A stretch of 64,000 bases of DNA from Mucilaginibacter agri. GTDB lineage: Bacteria; Bacteroidota; Bacteroidia; Sphingobacteriales; Sphingobacteriaceae. The translations under genes and the position numbers were made by a program. Below are positions 8,445-16,650 of this stretch, one piece after another. The stretch spans positions 62,001-126,000 of the forward strand of contig NZ_WWEO01000039.1 of assembly GCF_009928685.1 (NCBI RefSeq), written 5' to 3'. The notes below the pieces were generated by a model that was not told where the DNA came from, ran no database searches, and was given only the letters and a program-made list of their open reading frames with translations. Within the stretch, counting starts at the first letter, position 1, and each line of letters opens with the position of its first letter.

Positions 8445-9098
8445 TTATAGCGTACCTTCCCATTCGTTGTAAAACTCCTGCAGATACAACTCCATAAAAT
8501 CGTGCCGTTTTTGCGCAAGTTGCTTACCAGTAGTGGTATTCATCTTATCTTTCAACAATAAAAGCTTCTCGTAAAAGTGATTAATGGTGGGAGCGGTGCT
8601 GTTTTTATAGGCCTTTTTGGTCATGTTTAAGTCGGGTTGTATGTTTGGATTATACATCTCGCGACCCTTGTAACCTCCATAAGTAAACGCCCGGGCAATG
8701 CCAATAGCACCAATGGCATCGAGGCGATCGGCATCCTGAACTACGGCCAGTTCTTTCGAAAAATATTGCTGCTTATCAAAGCTAGCTTTGAAGGACATGT
8801 GCCTGATGATGAGGGCAACCTGTTCGGTAATCTGGTCGTCGGCACCTATCTCATTTAAGAAATTGCTTGCGGTTTGAGGGCCGATTTCTTCGTCGCCGTT
8901 ATTAAACTTACTGTCGGCAATGTCATGCAACAGGGCGGCAAGTTCAACAATGGTTAAATTAACATCCTCTGTTTGAGCAATGAGTTTTGCATTATTCCAA
9001 ACCCGCGAAATATGCCACCAGTCGTGCCCCGATTCGGCGCCGGCCAATTTTTCCTGTACAAATTTTACGGTAGATGTTACTAAAAGGTCGTGATTCAT
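8445..9098 (-). CDS. HD-domain phosphohydrolase
   Basis: 217 aa. The HD metal site reads HDWWHISRVWNNA (His25, His29), LLHDIADSKF (His58-Asp59) and VVQDADRLDAIGAIGIARAF, the pattern of the YedJ/YpgQ type nucleotide pyrophosphohydrolase branch of HD proteins. The natural substrate is probably a nucleotide, but is not readable. It follows the XRE regulator gene by 33 bp on the same strand and has its own -7 element plus an inverted repeat in the leader (9099-9123). Confidence 0.85.
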   Translation of the reverse strand: MNHDLLVTSTVKFVQEKLAGAESGHDWWHISRVWNNAKLIAQTEDVNLTIVELAALLHDIADSKFNNGDEEIGPQTASNFLNEIGADDQITEQVALIIRHMSFKASFDKQQYFSKELAVVQDADRLDAIGAIGIARAFTYGGYKGREMYNPNIQPDLNMTKKAYKNSTAPTINHFYEKLLLLKDKMNTTTGKQLAQKRHDFMELYLQEFYNEWEGTL

Positions 9099-9126
9099 AT
9101 TTGTAGCTTTTGAGGCTACAAATATA
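9099..9126 (-). promoter_or_regulatory. -7 element overlapped by a 9-bp inverted repeat, before the HD gene
   Basis: The minus strand carries TATATTTG (9126-9119), matching TAnnTTTG. A perfect inverted repeat, ATTTGTAGC (9099-9107) and GCTACAAAT (9115-9123), overlaps it and abuts the ATG at 9098. This could be a repressor operator, possibly for the adjacent XRE protein, or an mRNA hairpin that hides the start. Confidence 0.5.
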
Positions 9127-9131
9127 CAAGG

Positions 9132-9398
9132 TTACAACGAAGCAGCTTGCGGATGCTCTGAAGGGAATGGAGATTTTGGATCTTCCATTAATTTGGCAAC
9201 TTCAACTTCAATAATTTTCGAAATATGGAAAAGGCGCTCGAGGGTAATTTTGGTATATCCCAGCTCAATCTTGCTATAAGCGTTTTGTGATATGCCTAAT
9301 TTCATGGCCAGATATTCTTGCGTATAACCCTTACTTTCCCTGATACGGCGTATGTTGCTTGCTATATTTTTAATTTTGTGAGAGACGTCTACAGTCAT
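9132..9398 (-). CDS. XRE-family helix-turn-helix regulator
   Basis: 88 aa. The HTH_3 domain spans residues ~10-65 with RESKGYTQEYLAMKLGISQ as helices 2-3 and NAYSKIELGYTKITLERLF completing the fold. The short C-terminal tail (VEVAKLMEDPKSPFPSEHP) has no effector domain. It lies between the HD gene (same strand) and the divergent egt-like operon, so it could regulate either. No strong promoter motif is visible upstream. Confidence 0.88.
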   Translation of the reverse strand: MTVDVSHKIKNIASNIRRIRESKGYTQEYLAMKLGISQNAYSKIELGYTKITLERLFHISKIIEVEVAKLMEDPKSPFPSEHPQAASL

Positions 9399-9693
9399 AA
9401 CTACATCTTATCGTTTAGATAACTTACGGCATCGGGGTTAACTTGGATTTATTATTTTAAATTTCTAATTAATTTAATTGGAAATCTCATAAAAATAAGG
9501 CTGGTAGTGTGATGCTAATTGCTAAAAATGAATTAGTTAAGAATAGCAGGCCGTCGTAGAAAAAAAGACCGAATCCGATTTAAGGTAAACTTTCAGTGCA
9601 TTCAAACGTTTGCAAAAGCAGGTTCTTTTAAATCCGGCTTACCAGAAAGAAGCGTATATTTATATCACCTATCAAACCCTAAGAAAAAACGAA

Positions 9694-9975
9694 ATGAAAG
9701 CTACTTGGAACAACGAGGTTATTGCCGAAAGCAACGACACTATTGTAATTGAAAATAACCATTATTTTCCGGCGGACAGCGTAAAGCAAGAGTACCTGAA
9801 ACCATCTGATACGCATACAACTTGCCCCTGGAAAGGCCTGGCATCTTATTATACCTTAACTGTAGACGGGCAGCAAAACAAAGATGCCGCCTGGTATTAC
9901 CCCGAACCTAAAGATGCTGCTAAAGAAATCAAAGATTATATTGCTTTTTGGAAGGGTGTTAAAGTAACCGAATAA
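9694..9975 (+). CDS. DUF427 domain protein
   Basis: 93 aa from ATG 9694. The frame opens upstream at a TTG (9610), but family alignment begins at MKATWNNEVIAES, so 9694 is chosen. DUF427 marks seen are VIENNHYFPADSV, TTCPWKGLASYYTL and AWYYPEPKDAA, of normal family length. The function of DUF427 proteins is poorly known; they are small single-domain beta proteins. It ends 3 bp before the disulfide reductase and opens a six-gene plus-strand operon (spacings 3, 2, -4, 5 and 10 bp) that ends with egtB and egtD. Confidence 0.85.
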   Translation: MKATWNNEVIAESNDTIVIENNHYFPADSVKQEYLKPSDTHTTCPWKGLASYYTLTVDGQQNKDAAWYYPEPKDAAKEIKDYIAFWKGVKVTE

Positions 9976-9978
9976 GTT

Positions 9979-11361
9979 ATGAAGCATTATGATGCTATTG
10001 TAATTGGTGCGGGTCAGGCTGGTTCGCCATTATGCAAAAAGCTGGCCAATGCCGGTAAAAAAACCTTAATGATAGAAAAGCGCTGGATAGGTGGCACCTG
10101 TGTAAACGATGGTTGCACGCCAACCAAAGCCATGGTGGCCTCGGCCAAAGCTGCCTATCTGGCAAAGCGCTGTACTGATCTGGGTGTTACTATCGACAGC
10201 TTTCATATTAATATGAAGCAGGTTAAAAAGCGTAAAGACGAGATTGTGATGCAATCACGCAATGGGGGGCAAAAAGCTATTGAGAAAACCGAAAATCTCG
10301 ACCTGCTTTTTGGTGAAGCTGCTTTCATCGGGCCTAAATCCATTAAAGTAAAGCTAAATGCGGGGGGTGAGGAAGAAGTGCAAGCAGACCTGATTTTCCT
10401 TGATGCCGGTGCTACGCCTGTAATTCCAGAAATTGATGGGTTGAAAGATATTGATTACCTGACATCAACCACCATCCTTGATCTGGATGAAGTACCCGAA
10501 CATATCCTTATTATCGGCGGTAATTATGTGGCTTTAGAATTTGCGCAAATGTTCCACCGTTTTGGCAGCAAAATTTCTGTGTTGGAGCGTGGTGAACGCA
10601 TTATGGCTAAAGAAGACGAGGATGTATCAGAAGGGCTTAAGCAGATATTAGTTGATGAAGGTTTAGATATTTACACCAAAGCCGAAGTTCACCATTTTGA
10701 GAAAGCGGCCGGGGGTATTAAAGCCTCGGCAATTATCGGCGGCGAGCAAAAGGAATTTAAATGCTCGCATGTTTTATTGGCAGCAGGCCGAAAGCCATTG
10801 ACAGACGCTTTGCTCTTAGATAAAACCGGAGTAGAACTGGATGACAAAGGCTTTATTAAAGTAAACGAAAAGCTGGAAACCAATGTGCCGGGCATTTATG
10901 CTCTTGGCGACGTTAACGGCGGCCCGGCTTTTACTCATATTGCCTATAATGATTATACTATTGTTTACCGCAACCTGATAGAGGGCACTGATTATAAAAC
11001 TACCGAGAGGCCACTACCGTATTGCATGTTTACCGATCCGCAACTGGGCCGCGTAGGTTTGACTGAAAAACAAGCCCGTGAACAAGGTTATGAGATTAAA
11101 GTAGCCATACTGCCCATGAAACACGTAGCCCGTGCTATTGAAGTAAGCGATACCCGCGGCTTTATGAAAGCTGTGGTTAATGCCAAAACCAAAGAGATTT
11201 TGGGCGCAGCTGTTTTGGCGGAAGAAGGCGGCGAAATTATGTCGGTACTGCAAATGGCTATGGAGGGCGGTATCACCTACGACAGGATTCGTTACTGCGT
11301 ATTTGCCCACCCGACCTACTCCGAATCATTGAACAACCTTTTTATGAAGATTGAGGATTAG
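9979..11361 (+). CDS. FAD/NAD(P)H disulfide oxidoreductase of the egt operon (MerA/Lpd-like)
   Basis: 460 aa, class I pyridine nucleotide-disulfide oxidoreductase. FAD site VIGAGQAGSPL, redox disulfide Cys41/Cys46 in GGTCVNDGCTPTK, NAD(P) site ILIIGGNYVALEFAQ, second FAD motif GIYALGDVNGGPAF and the dimer-interface catalytic HPTYSESLNNL at the C-terminus. Often labelled mercuric reductase, but it lacks the heavy-metal N-terminal domain and C-terminal vicinal cysteines of MerA and no mer genes are near. Placed directly before the transporter and egtB/egtD genes, it may reduce a low-molecular-weight disulfide such as oxidised ergothioneine. That substrate is inferred. Confidence 0.85.
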   Translation: MKHYDAIVIGAGQAGSPLCKKLANAGKKTLMIEKRWIGGTCVNDGCTPTKAMVASAKAAYLAKRCTDLGVTIDSFHINMKQVKKRKDEIVMQSRNGGQKAIEKTENLDLLFGEAAFIGPKSIKVKLNAGGEEEVQADLIFLDAGATPVIPEIDGLKDIDYLTSTTILDLDEVPEHILIIGGNYVALEFAQMFHRFGSKISVLERGERIMAKEDEDVSEGLKQILVDEGLDIYTKAEVHHFEKAAGGIKASAIIGGEQKEFKCSHVLLAAGRKPLTDALLLDKTGVELDDKGFIKVNEKLETNVPGIYALGDVNGGPAFTHIAYNDYTIVYRNLIEGTDYKTTERPLPYCMFTDPQLGRVGLTEKQAREQGYEIKVAILPMKHVARAIEVSDTRGFMKAVVNAKTKEILGAAVLAEEGGEIMSVLQMAMEGGITYDRIRYCVFAHPTYSESLNNLFMKIED

Positions 11362-11363
11362 GT

Positions 11364-12320
11364 ATGATCTCGGTAAGGCAACTCAGTAAACATTATGGAG
11401 AGCTAAAAGCTGTTGACAATATCTCTTTTGAAGTTGGCGAGCACGAAAACCTGATTTTACTGGGTACCAGCGGCTGTGGTAAAACCACCACCCTTAAAAT
11501 GCTGAACAGGCTGATTGAACCAACCTCGGGTGAAATTTATGTTGATGGTAAGAATGTAAAAGACCAATCGCCCGAAAGTTTGCGACGGAGCATCGGCTAT
11601 GTGCTGCAGAATACGGGTTTGTTTCCGCACTATACCATTGCCGAAAATATTGCTGTTGTACCAAAACTGCTGAAATGGGATAAAAGCAAGATAGAAAGCC
11701 GCACTAACGAATTAATAGAGAAGTTGCGCCTCCCGGTGGATAGCCTCTATAAGTATCCATCTCAATTAAGTGGGGGGCAGCAACAGCGCGTTGGACTGGC
11801 ACGGGCGTTAATTGCCGACCCTCCGGTATTACTGATGGACGAGCCATTTGGCGCTTTGGACAATATTACCCGCACACGGGTGCAGGCCGAATTCAAAGCA
11901 CTCGATGAGTTGCTCCGCAAAACCATTATCATGGTTACGCACGATGTGCAGGAAGCCTTTGAGTTAGGCGACAGAATTTGCCTGATGGACAAAGGCCATA
12001 TTGTACAAATAGGTACACCGCAGGAGCTGCTATTTAAACCAGCTAATGATTTTGTGAAACAGTTTTTAGATGCACAGCGCGTGCAGTTGGAATTTAAAAC
12101 AGTTACCATAGGCAACATTTGGGATCGCCTCCCTGTAGGTGGCCTGGATAATATTGCCACCACCCTAAATGAGAACACGAGTGTTTGGGCAAGTTTAACA
12201 GCATTTGATCATCAAAAACAACAACAGCTAACGATTAAGAATGCCGATGCAATTAAAACGATTACGTACGAGCAGCTAATGGCGGCTTATCACCAATATC
12301 AACAACGACCGCAGGTATGA
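11364..12320 (+). CDS. egtV: ABC transporter ATPase, OpuCA/EgtV type
   Basis: 318 aa. Walker A is GTSGCGKTTTLKML, the Q-loop lies at VLQNTGLFPHYT, the signature is LSGGQQQRVGLARAL and Walker B is VLLMDEPFGALD, with the switch His in MVTHDVQEAF. The ATPase domain fills residues 1-240. The C-terminal ~75 residues lack a clear CBS pair. The stop overlaps the permease start by four bases (ATGA). The closest families energise quaternary-amine uptake (betaine, choline, carnitine) or ergothioneine uptake (EgtV). Its position ahead of egtB/egtD favours ergothioneine; the symbol is given on context. Confidence 0.82.
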   Translation: MISVRQLSKHYGELKAVDNISFEVGEHENLILLGTSGCGKTTTLKMLNRLIEPTSGEIYVDGKNVKDQSPESLRRSIGYVLQNTGLFPHYTIAENIAVVPKLLKWDKSKIESRTNELIEKLRLPVDSLYKYPSQLSGGQQQRVGLARALIADPPVLLMDEPFGALDNITRTRVQAEFKALDELLRKTIIMVTHDVQEAFELGDRICLMDKGHIVQIGTPQELLFKPANDFVKQFLDAQRVQLEFKTVTIGNIWDRLPVGGLDNIATTLNENTSVWASLTAFDHQKQQQLTIKNADAIKTITYEQLMAAYHQYQQRPQV

Positions 12321-13888
12321 ATGAGCACCAGCAAACCTTGTGGGAGTTTATGCAGCAGCAGTCGGACAAGCTGCTTACGCAAACCATGGAGCACATCGGG
12401 CTAACATTTATTGCCTTATTACTGGCCATTATTGTGGGTTTGCCCTTGGGGATATTTATTGCTCGCAAGCAAAAATTATCGGGCATTGTGTTGGGGATTG
12501 CAGGCGTACTGCAAACTATCCCAAGCATTGCCCTACTGGGTTTTATGATCCCGGTATTGGGAATAGGCCCTAAGCCTGCTATAGCTGCTTTGTTGATCTA
12601 CGCCTTGTTGCCTGTGATTCGAAATACGTTTACAGGGATAACCGGAGTAGATGCGACCATTAAAGAAGCAGCGCAGGCTATGGGGATGAGTAAGGGGCAG
12701 ATATTAGCACGCGTAGAACTGCCTCTGGCAATGCCTGTAATATTGGCCGGTATCCGTACCGCAGCGGTAATTAATGTGGGCGTGGCAACATTGGCCTCAT
12801 TAATTGCTGCGGGTGGTTTAGGTGAGTTTATTTTCGGCGGAATCTCGCTTAATAATACCAACATGATCTTGGCCGGCGCAATACCGGCAGCACTGCTGGC
12901 CATCATTTTTGATTTTCTTTTATCCCTGTTGCAAAAGCTAAATGCTAAAAAGTTGAAAGTAGCAGTACAGGTCCTTCCAGTAATTCTTATTCTTTTATCT
13001 ATAGTTTACCTTGTTCCATCGGCTTATGGTACGAAATTAAAAGCAGGCTTTACGCCCGAGTTTATGGGCAGGCAGGATGGCGACCTAGGCCTTAAACAAA
13101 AATACGGACTAAAGATCCACACACTGGTAATCAGCGACGCGGTTATGTACAAGGCGGCTTATCAAAAGGAGCTGGATGTCATCAGCGGATACTCAACAGA
13201 TGGTAGACTGAAAGCCTACGATCTAGTTGTGCTGAATGATAATAAAGCAATCTTCCCACCTTACTACGCGGCGCCGATTGTTCGGGAAGACGCGCTTAAA
13301 AAATTCCCTGATCTCGAAAAAACATTGAATATGCTTTCGGGCTATATCACAGATTCGGTAATGACGGGTTTAAACTACCGTACCGATTATCTGCACGAAA
13401 GCCCCGAAAAAGTAGCGAAGGATTTCTTAGTTGCTCATCATTTGTATAAAGAAGATCAACACGGATCTGGCGATATAGTGCGCATTGGCTCCAAGATATT
13501 TGGTGAGCAATATATCCTGGGCGAAATGTATAGTATGCTGATTAAAGGTTATACCGACTACCGGGTTTCTACCAAAACGGGATTGGGAGGTACTAAGATC
13601 TGTTTCGATGCCTTAACCAATAATCAGATCGATCTGTATCCCGAATACACAGGTACGGGTTTGTTGGTAATGCTTCAGCCTAAACAAAAAATAATCGACT
13701 CGCTTTCGACTGATAAGGATAAAACCTATCAATATGTAAAAGCCGAGTTTGAAAAGCGATATCAGTTGCGCTGGCTAAAACCCATAGGCTTTAATAATGC
13801 GTATGCCATAATGATGCGAAAACAACAGGCAGATGACTTAAACATTAAAACAATTTCTGACCTTAAACGATATTTGGATAGCAACTAA
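12317..13888 (+). CDS. egtU: Fused ABC permease and circularly permuted substrate-binding protein, EgtU-like
   Basis: 523 aa. Residues 1-215 form the permease with about six helices and the EAA loop IKEAAQAMGMSKGQ. An extra helix (about 220-234) anchors the periplasmic binding domain. In OpuCC/ProX-type proteins the chain runs from an IGSKxFxEQ start through a YTGT segment to SDL, then DG..GL, YSTDGR, FPPY and LNY. Here residues 241-378 carry the second half (FMGRQDGDLGL, GYSTDGRLKAYDL, IFPPYYAAP, GLNYR), and residues 386-523 carry the first half (RIGSKIFGEQYILGEM, IDLYPEYTGTG, GFNNAYAIM, TISDLKRYL). The halves are swapped. Substrate ergothioneine is inferred from neighbours; betaine or choline remains possible. 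Confidence 0.8.
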   Translation: MNEHQQTLWEFMQQQSDKLLTQTMEHIGLTFIALLLAIIVGLPLGIFIARKQKLSGIVLGIAGVLQTIPSIALLGFMIPVLGIGPKPAIAALLIYALLPVIRNTFTGITGVDATIKEAAQAMGMSKGQILARVELPLAMPVILAGIRTAAVINVGVATLASLIAAGGLGEFIFGGISLNNTNMILAGAIPAALLAIIFDFLLSLLQKLNAKKLKVAVQVLPVILILLSIVYLVPSAYGTKLKAGFTPEFMGRQDGDLGLKQKYGLKIHTLVISDAVMYKAAYQKELDVISGYSTDGRLKAYDLVVLNDNKAIFPPYYAAPIVREDALKKFPDLEKTLNMLSGYITDSVMTGLNYRTDYLHESPEKVAKDFLVAHHLYKEDQHGSGDIVRIGSKIFGEQYILGEMYSMLIKGYTDYRVSTKTGLGGTKICFDALTNNQIDLYPEYTGTGLLVMLQPKQKIIDSLSTDKDKTYQYVKAEFEKRYQLRWLKPIGFNNAYAIMMRKQQADDLNIKTISDLKRYLDSN

Positions 13889-13893
13889 GTGCA

Positions 13894-15048
13894 ATGAGTT
13901 TATTAGGCGATTGTTATAAAACGGTAAGGCAGCGAAGCGAAGCTATCTGCAGCCCGCTCCAAACTGAGGATTATGTGGTGCAACCCATTGTGGATGTTAG
14001 TCCGCCTAAATGGCATTTAGGGCATACCACCTGGTTTTTCGAAACCTTTATTCTGAAGCCTTATTTTATGGGCTACCAGGAATATAATCCCGATTACAAC
14101 TATGTTTTTAACAGTTATTATGAAACTGTAGGTGCCCGGGTAATCCGTACCGACAGAGGCAATTTGAGCAGGCCTACGGTGCAGGATGTGTACAAGTATC
14201 GCGCTTATGTCGACGAAGCTATGTTCCGCTTTTTGGCCGAAGAACCATCTGCAGAAGTAAAGGAGCTAATGACACTCGGCTTTAACCACGAAGAGCAACA
14301 TCAGGAACTGCTTTATTACGACATCAAATATATTTTGGGACATAATCCACTTTTCCCGGCTTATGATGCAGGTTATGCCTCGCCCAAAATAGAACATCTT
14401 TTGGCTGCTGATTTTATCAGTATGCCCGAAGGAATTTATGAAGTAGGTTTTGAAGGCGAGGGCTTCAGTTTTGATAATGAGTTGAACCGCCATAAAGTAT
14501 ATCTCAACGCTTATGAAATAAGTCCTAATCAGGTAACCAACGAGGAGTACCTGAAGTTTATTAACGACGGCGGTTATCACGATTTTCGCTTTTGGCATGC
14601 CGAAGCCTGGGATTGGGTAAAAGCCAACAAGATAGAAGCGCCGCTATACTGGCACCTTATAGACGAGCAATGGCAAAACTATACCCTACGCGGTTTAGAA
14701 CAGCTCGATTTGGATGCGCCGGTAACCCACATTAGCTATTACGAGGCCTACGCCTATGCCTCGTGGAAAGGCCTGCGCCTGCCAACCGAATTTGAGTGGG
14801 AGGCAGCAGCTGATAAATTTAAATGGGGCAAAAGCTGGGAATGGACCGAAAGTGCTTATCTGCCTTATCCAGGTTTTGCAAAAGCACCCGGTGCCATTGG
14901 CGAGTATAATGGCAAGTTTATGGTAAGCCAAAAAGTATTACGCGGCGCATCAGAAGGTACGCCGCCGGGGCACAGTCGCCCAACCTACCGCAATTTTTTT
15001 CATCCGAGTATGCGCTGGCTTTTTAATGGTATCCGTTTAGCCAGATAA
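13894..15048 (+). CDS. egtB: Ergothioneine biosynthesis sulfoxide synthase EgtB
   Basis: 384 aa. The N-terminal DinB_2 four-helix part has HLGHTTWFFE (His41/His44) and HEEQHQEL (His132, His136), giving the three-His iron site. The C-terminal formylglycine-generating-enzyme-like domain shows ISPNQVTNEEYLKFI, WKGLRLPTEFEWEAAA and the closing WLFNGIRLAR. EgtB joins hercynine to a thiol donor with O2 to make a sulfoxide. It starts 5 bp after the transporter and lies 10 bp before egtD. egtA and egtC are absent here, which hints at cysteine rather than gamma-glutamylcysteine as donor. The PLP lyase egtE is not in the window. Confidence 0.92.
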   Translation: MSLLGDCYKTVRQRSEAICSPLQTEDYVVQPIVDVSPPKWHLGHTTWFFETFILKPYFMGYQEYNPDYNYVFNSYYETVGARVIRTDRGNLSRPTVQDVYKYRAYVDEAMFRFLAEEPSAEVKELMTLGFNHEEQHQELLYYDIKYILGHNPLFPAYDAGYASPKIEHLLAADFISMPEGIYEVGFEGEGFSFDNELNRHKVYLNAYEISPNQVTNEEYLKFINDGGYHDFRFWHAEAWDWVKANKIEAPLYWHLIDEQWQNYTLRGLEQLDLDAPVTHISYYEAYAYASWKGLRLPTEFEWEAAADKFKWGKSWEWTESAYLPYPGFAKAPGAIGEYNGKFMVSQKVLRGASEGTPPGHSRPTYRNFFHPSMRWLFNGIRLAR

Positions 15049-15058
15049 TTTGATAACA

Positions 15059-16051
15059 ATGCAAGCAAGCCAATTACAAAACCGACAAACCTTAACCGCT
15101 GTGGATACCGCACTCAGTCAGTTTTATGACGATGTGATAAGCGGTCTTACGTCAACGCCAAAACACCTGGACTCCAAGTATTTTTATGATACCCGGGGTG
15201 ACGAGCTGTTTCAGGATATTATGAACTGCGAGGAATATTATCCCACGGATTGCGAGATGGAAATTTTCACCGAGCAAACCGCAGCATTGGCCAAAGCAAT
15301 TAAGGCCGATGGTACGCCGTTTAACCTGATTGAATTGGGTGCGGGCGATGCTACAAAATCTATCCACCTGTTAAGGCAACTACAAAGCAGCGGTACGGAT
15401 TTTACCTACCTGCCGATAGATATCTCGGGCCACGTGATCAGCTCGCTTAATGCAACGCTGCCGGCCTTGCTGCCCGGGCTTAAAATAAGGGGCCTGGAGG
15501 GCGAATATTTTAATATGCTTACTGAGGCTGCCAAAAGCTCAGATAATCGCAACGTGGTGCTCTTTTTGGGCTCAAACATTGGCAATATGCCGGTGCATGA
15601 GGCCGAAGACTTTTGTAAGGTACTGCACATGCATCTATCTGCAGGCGATATGGCGCTTATCGGTGTAGACCTGAAGAAAAATCCTAAAGTGATTTTGGAC
15701 GCTTATAACGACAAAGAAGGCTTCACCAAACAATTTAACCTCAATCTGCTTCACCGCATTAACCGCGAGCTGGATGGAAATTTCGACATAGATAAATTTG
15801 ATCACTATCCAATATATGATCCGGAGACCGGAGCTTGCAAAAGCTACCTGATTAGCCTCGAAGATCAGAAGGTTAGGATAGGTGGACAGATGATAAGTTT
15901 TGCGAAAGACGAATACATCCACATGGAGGTTTCGCAAAAATACACTGTTGAGCAAACCAACAATATGGCAGCCATTGCTTGCTTTAAACCTATTGCCGAA
16001 TTTTATGATAGTAAAAAGTGGTTTTTAGATGCCATTTGGATGGCTTTGTAA
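15059..16051 (+). CDS. egtD: L-histidine N-alpha-methyltransferase EgtD
   Basis: 330 aa from ATG 15059 (a TTG three codons earlier is less likely). Family marks in order: PKHLDSKYFYDTRGDELFQ near residue 40, SAM motif ELGAGDATK (92-100), YLPIDIS, LFLGSNIGNM (residues ~168-177, with Asn173) and HMEVSQKYT near 290, which supplies histidine-binding Glu and Ser. It trimethylates histidine to hercynine using three SAM, the first step to ergothioneine. It is the last gene of the six-gene operon. Codon use matches its neighbours, so recent transfer is not suggested. Confidence 0.94.
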   Translation: MQASQLQNRQTLTAVDTALSQFYDDVISGLTSTPKHLDSKYFYDTRGDELFQDIMNCEEYYPTDCEMEIFTEQTAALAKAIKADGTPFNLIELGAGDATKSIHLLRQLQSSGTDFTYLPIDISGHVISSLNATLPALLPGLKIRGLEGEYFNMLTEAAKSSDNRNVVLFLGSNIGNMPVHEAEDFCKVLHMHLSAGDMALIGVDLKKNPKVILDAYNDKEGFTKQFNLNLLHRINRELDGNFDIDKFDHYPIYDPETGACKSYLISLEDQKVRIGGQMISFAKDEYIHMEVSQKYTVEQTNNMAAIACFKPIAEFYDSKKWFLDAIWMAL

Positions 16052-16123
16052 GCTCATTATTTCAAGAAAAAGCAAGTTTTAAATTTTTTTTTAATTCCAT
16101 TATTAATTTTAATCACAAACTCA

Positions 16124-16131
16124 TATCTTTG
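16124..16131 (+). promoter_or_regulatory. -7 promoter element of the tRNA-Glu pair
   Basis: TATCTTTG matches TAnnTTTG exactly, 112 bp before the first tRNA. The intervening leader (16132-16243) has no gene. The upstream -33 region is T-rich without a clean TTG. Confidence 0.45.
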
Positions 16132-16243
16132 CAATCCCAAAATAAGGGAAACAGTTCTTTAAAGGAGTAGTCATTAGCAAATTAATCATTGGTCATTCAG
16201 GCTGGTGGATTTGATGCTAAAGCCTTTTAAATCAAATATAAAA

Positions 16244-16315
16244 GGCCCGTTCGTCTAGGGGTTAGGACAGGAGATTTTCATTCTTCAAACAGGGGTTCGA
16301 TTCCCCTACGGGCTA
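16244..16315 (+). tRNA. tRNA-Glu (anticodon TTC), copy 1
   Basis: A 72-nt cloverleaf: acceptor GGCCCGT pairs with ACGGGCT (G-U at the end), D stem GTCT/GGAC, anticodon stem GGAGA/TCTTC enclosing loop TTTTCAT with anticodon TTC, T stem AGGGG/CCCCT with TTCGATT loop, discriminator A. No encoded CCA. Reads GAA/GAG codons. Confidence 0.95.
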
Positions 16316-16412
16316 CTATAACAATTTTGAGGTGTGAATGCCAGGTTTTGATTCTTTATCAATACCGATCGTTCACCAATCCGCGACTCAAAATTGACAA
16401 CTACAAAAATGC
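16316..16412 (+). other. tRNA-Glu spacer with a 10-bp inverted repeat
   Basis: The 97-bp spacer begins and ends near complementary CAATTTTGAG (16324-16333) and CTCAAAATTG (16387-16396), which would fold the spacer into a long-stem loop between the two tRNAs in the precursor. This may guide processing; that role is inferred. Confidence 0.4.
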
Positions 16413-16484
16413 GGCCCGTTCGTCTAGGGGTTAGGACAGGAGATTTTCATTCTTCAAACAGGGGTTCGATTCCCCTACGGGCTA
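16413..16484 (+). tRNA. tRNA-Glu (anticodon TTC), copy 2
   Basis: Base-for-base identical 72-nt copy of the tRNA at 16244, with the same TTC anticodon and folding. It is followed directly by a rho-independent hairpin at 16486, so both copies are likely cut from one precursor. Confidence 0.95.
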
Positions 16485-16485
16485 C

Positions 16486-16517
16486 AAGCCGCTTTACGAA
16501 AGTAGAGCGGCTTTTTT
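16486..16517 (+). terminator. tRNA operon terminator with GAAA tetraloop
   Basis: Arms 16486-16497 and 16502-16513 pair over 12 positions with one U-G wobble around a GNRA loop (GAAA), followed by a six-T run. It starts two bases after the second tRNA. Confidence 0.9.
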
Positions 16518-16650
16518 GTTTTTCGATGGTTAGAGCTCGCGGTTCCGGTGCACCAGCTAGGATAAAATTATCTCATTAATCTCACTGAATCTAATGCTTT
16601 TCAACGGCTGAAATTATCCTTATCTTTAATTGTCTTAAAAACTCCGTGAT

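Noticed and set aside
9979..11361. Mercury resistance gene
   Set aside because: The enzyme resembles MerA in its core, but has no heavy-metal domain or C-terminal cysteine pair and no merR, merT or merP genes are nearby.
11364..13888. Glycine betaine/choline transporter as the firm call
   Set aside because: Homology allows it, but the four-base and five-base linkage with egtB/egtD makes ergothioneine the better guess. It stays as an alternative.
16394..16579. Open frame of 61 codons across the second tRNA
   Set aside because: It reads through the tRNA and its terminator, so it is not a gene.
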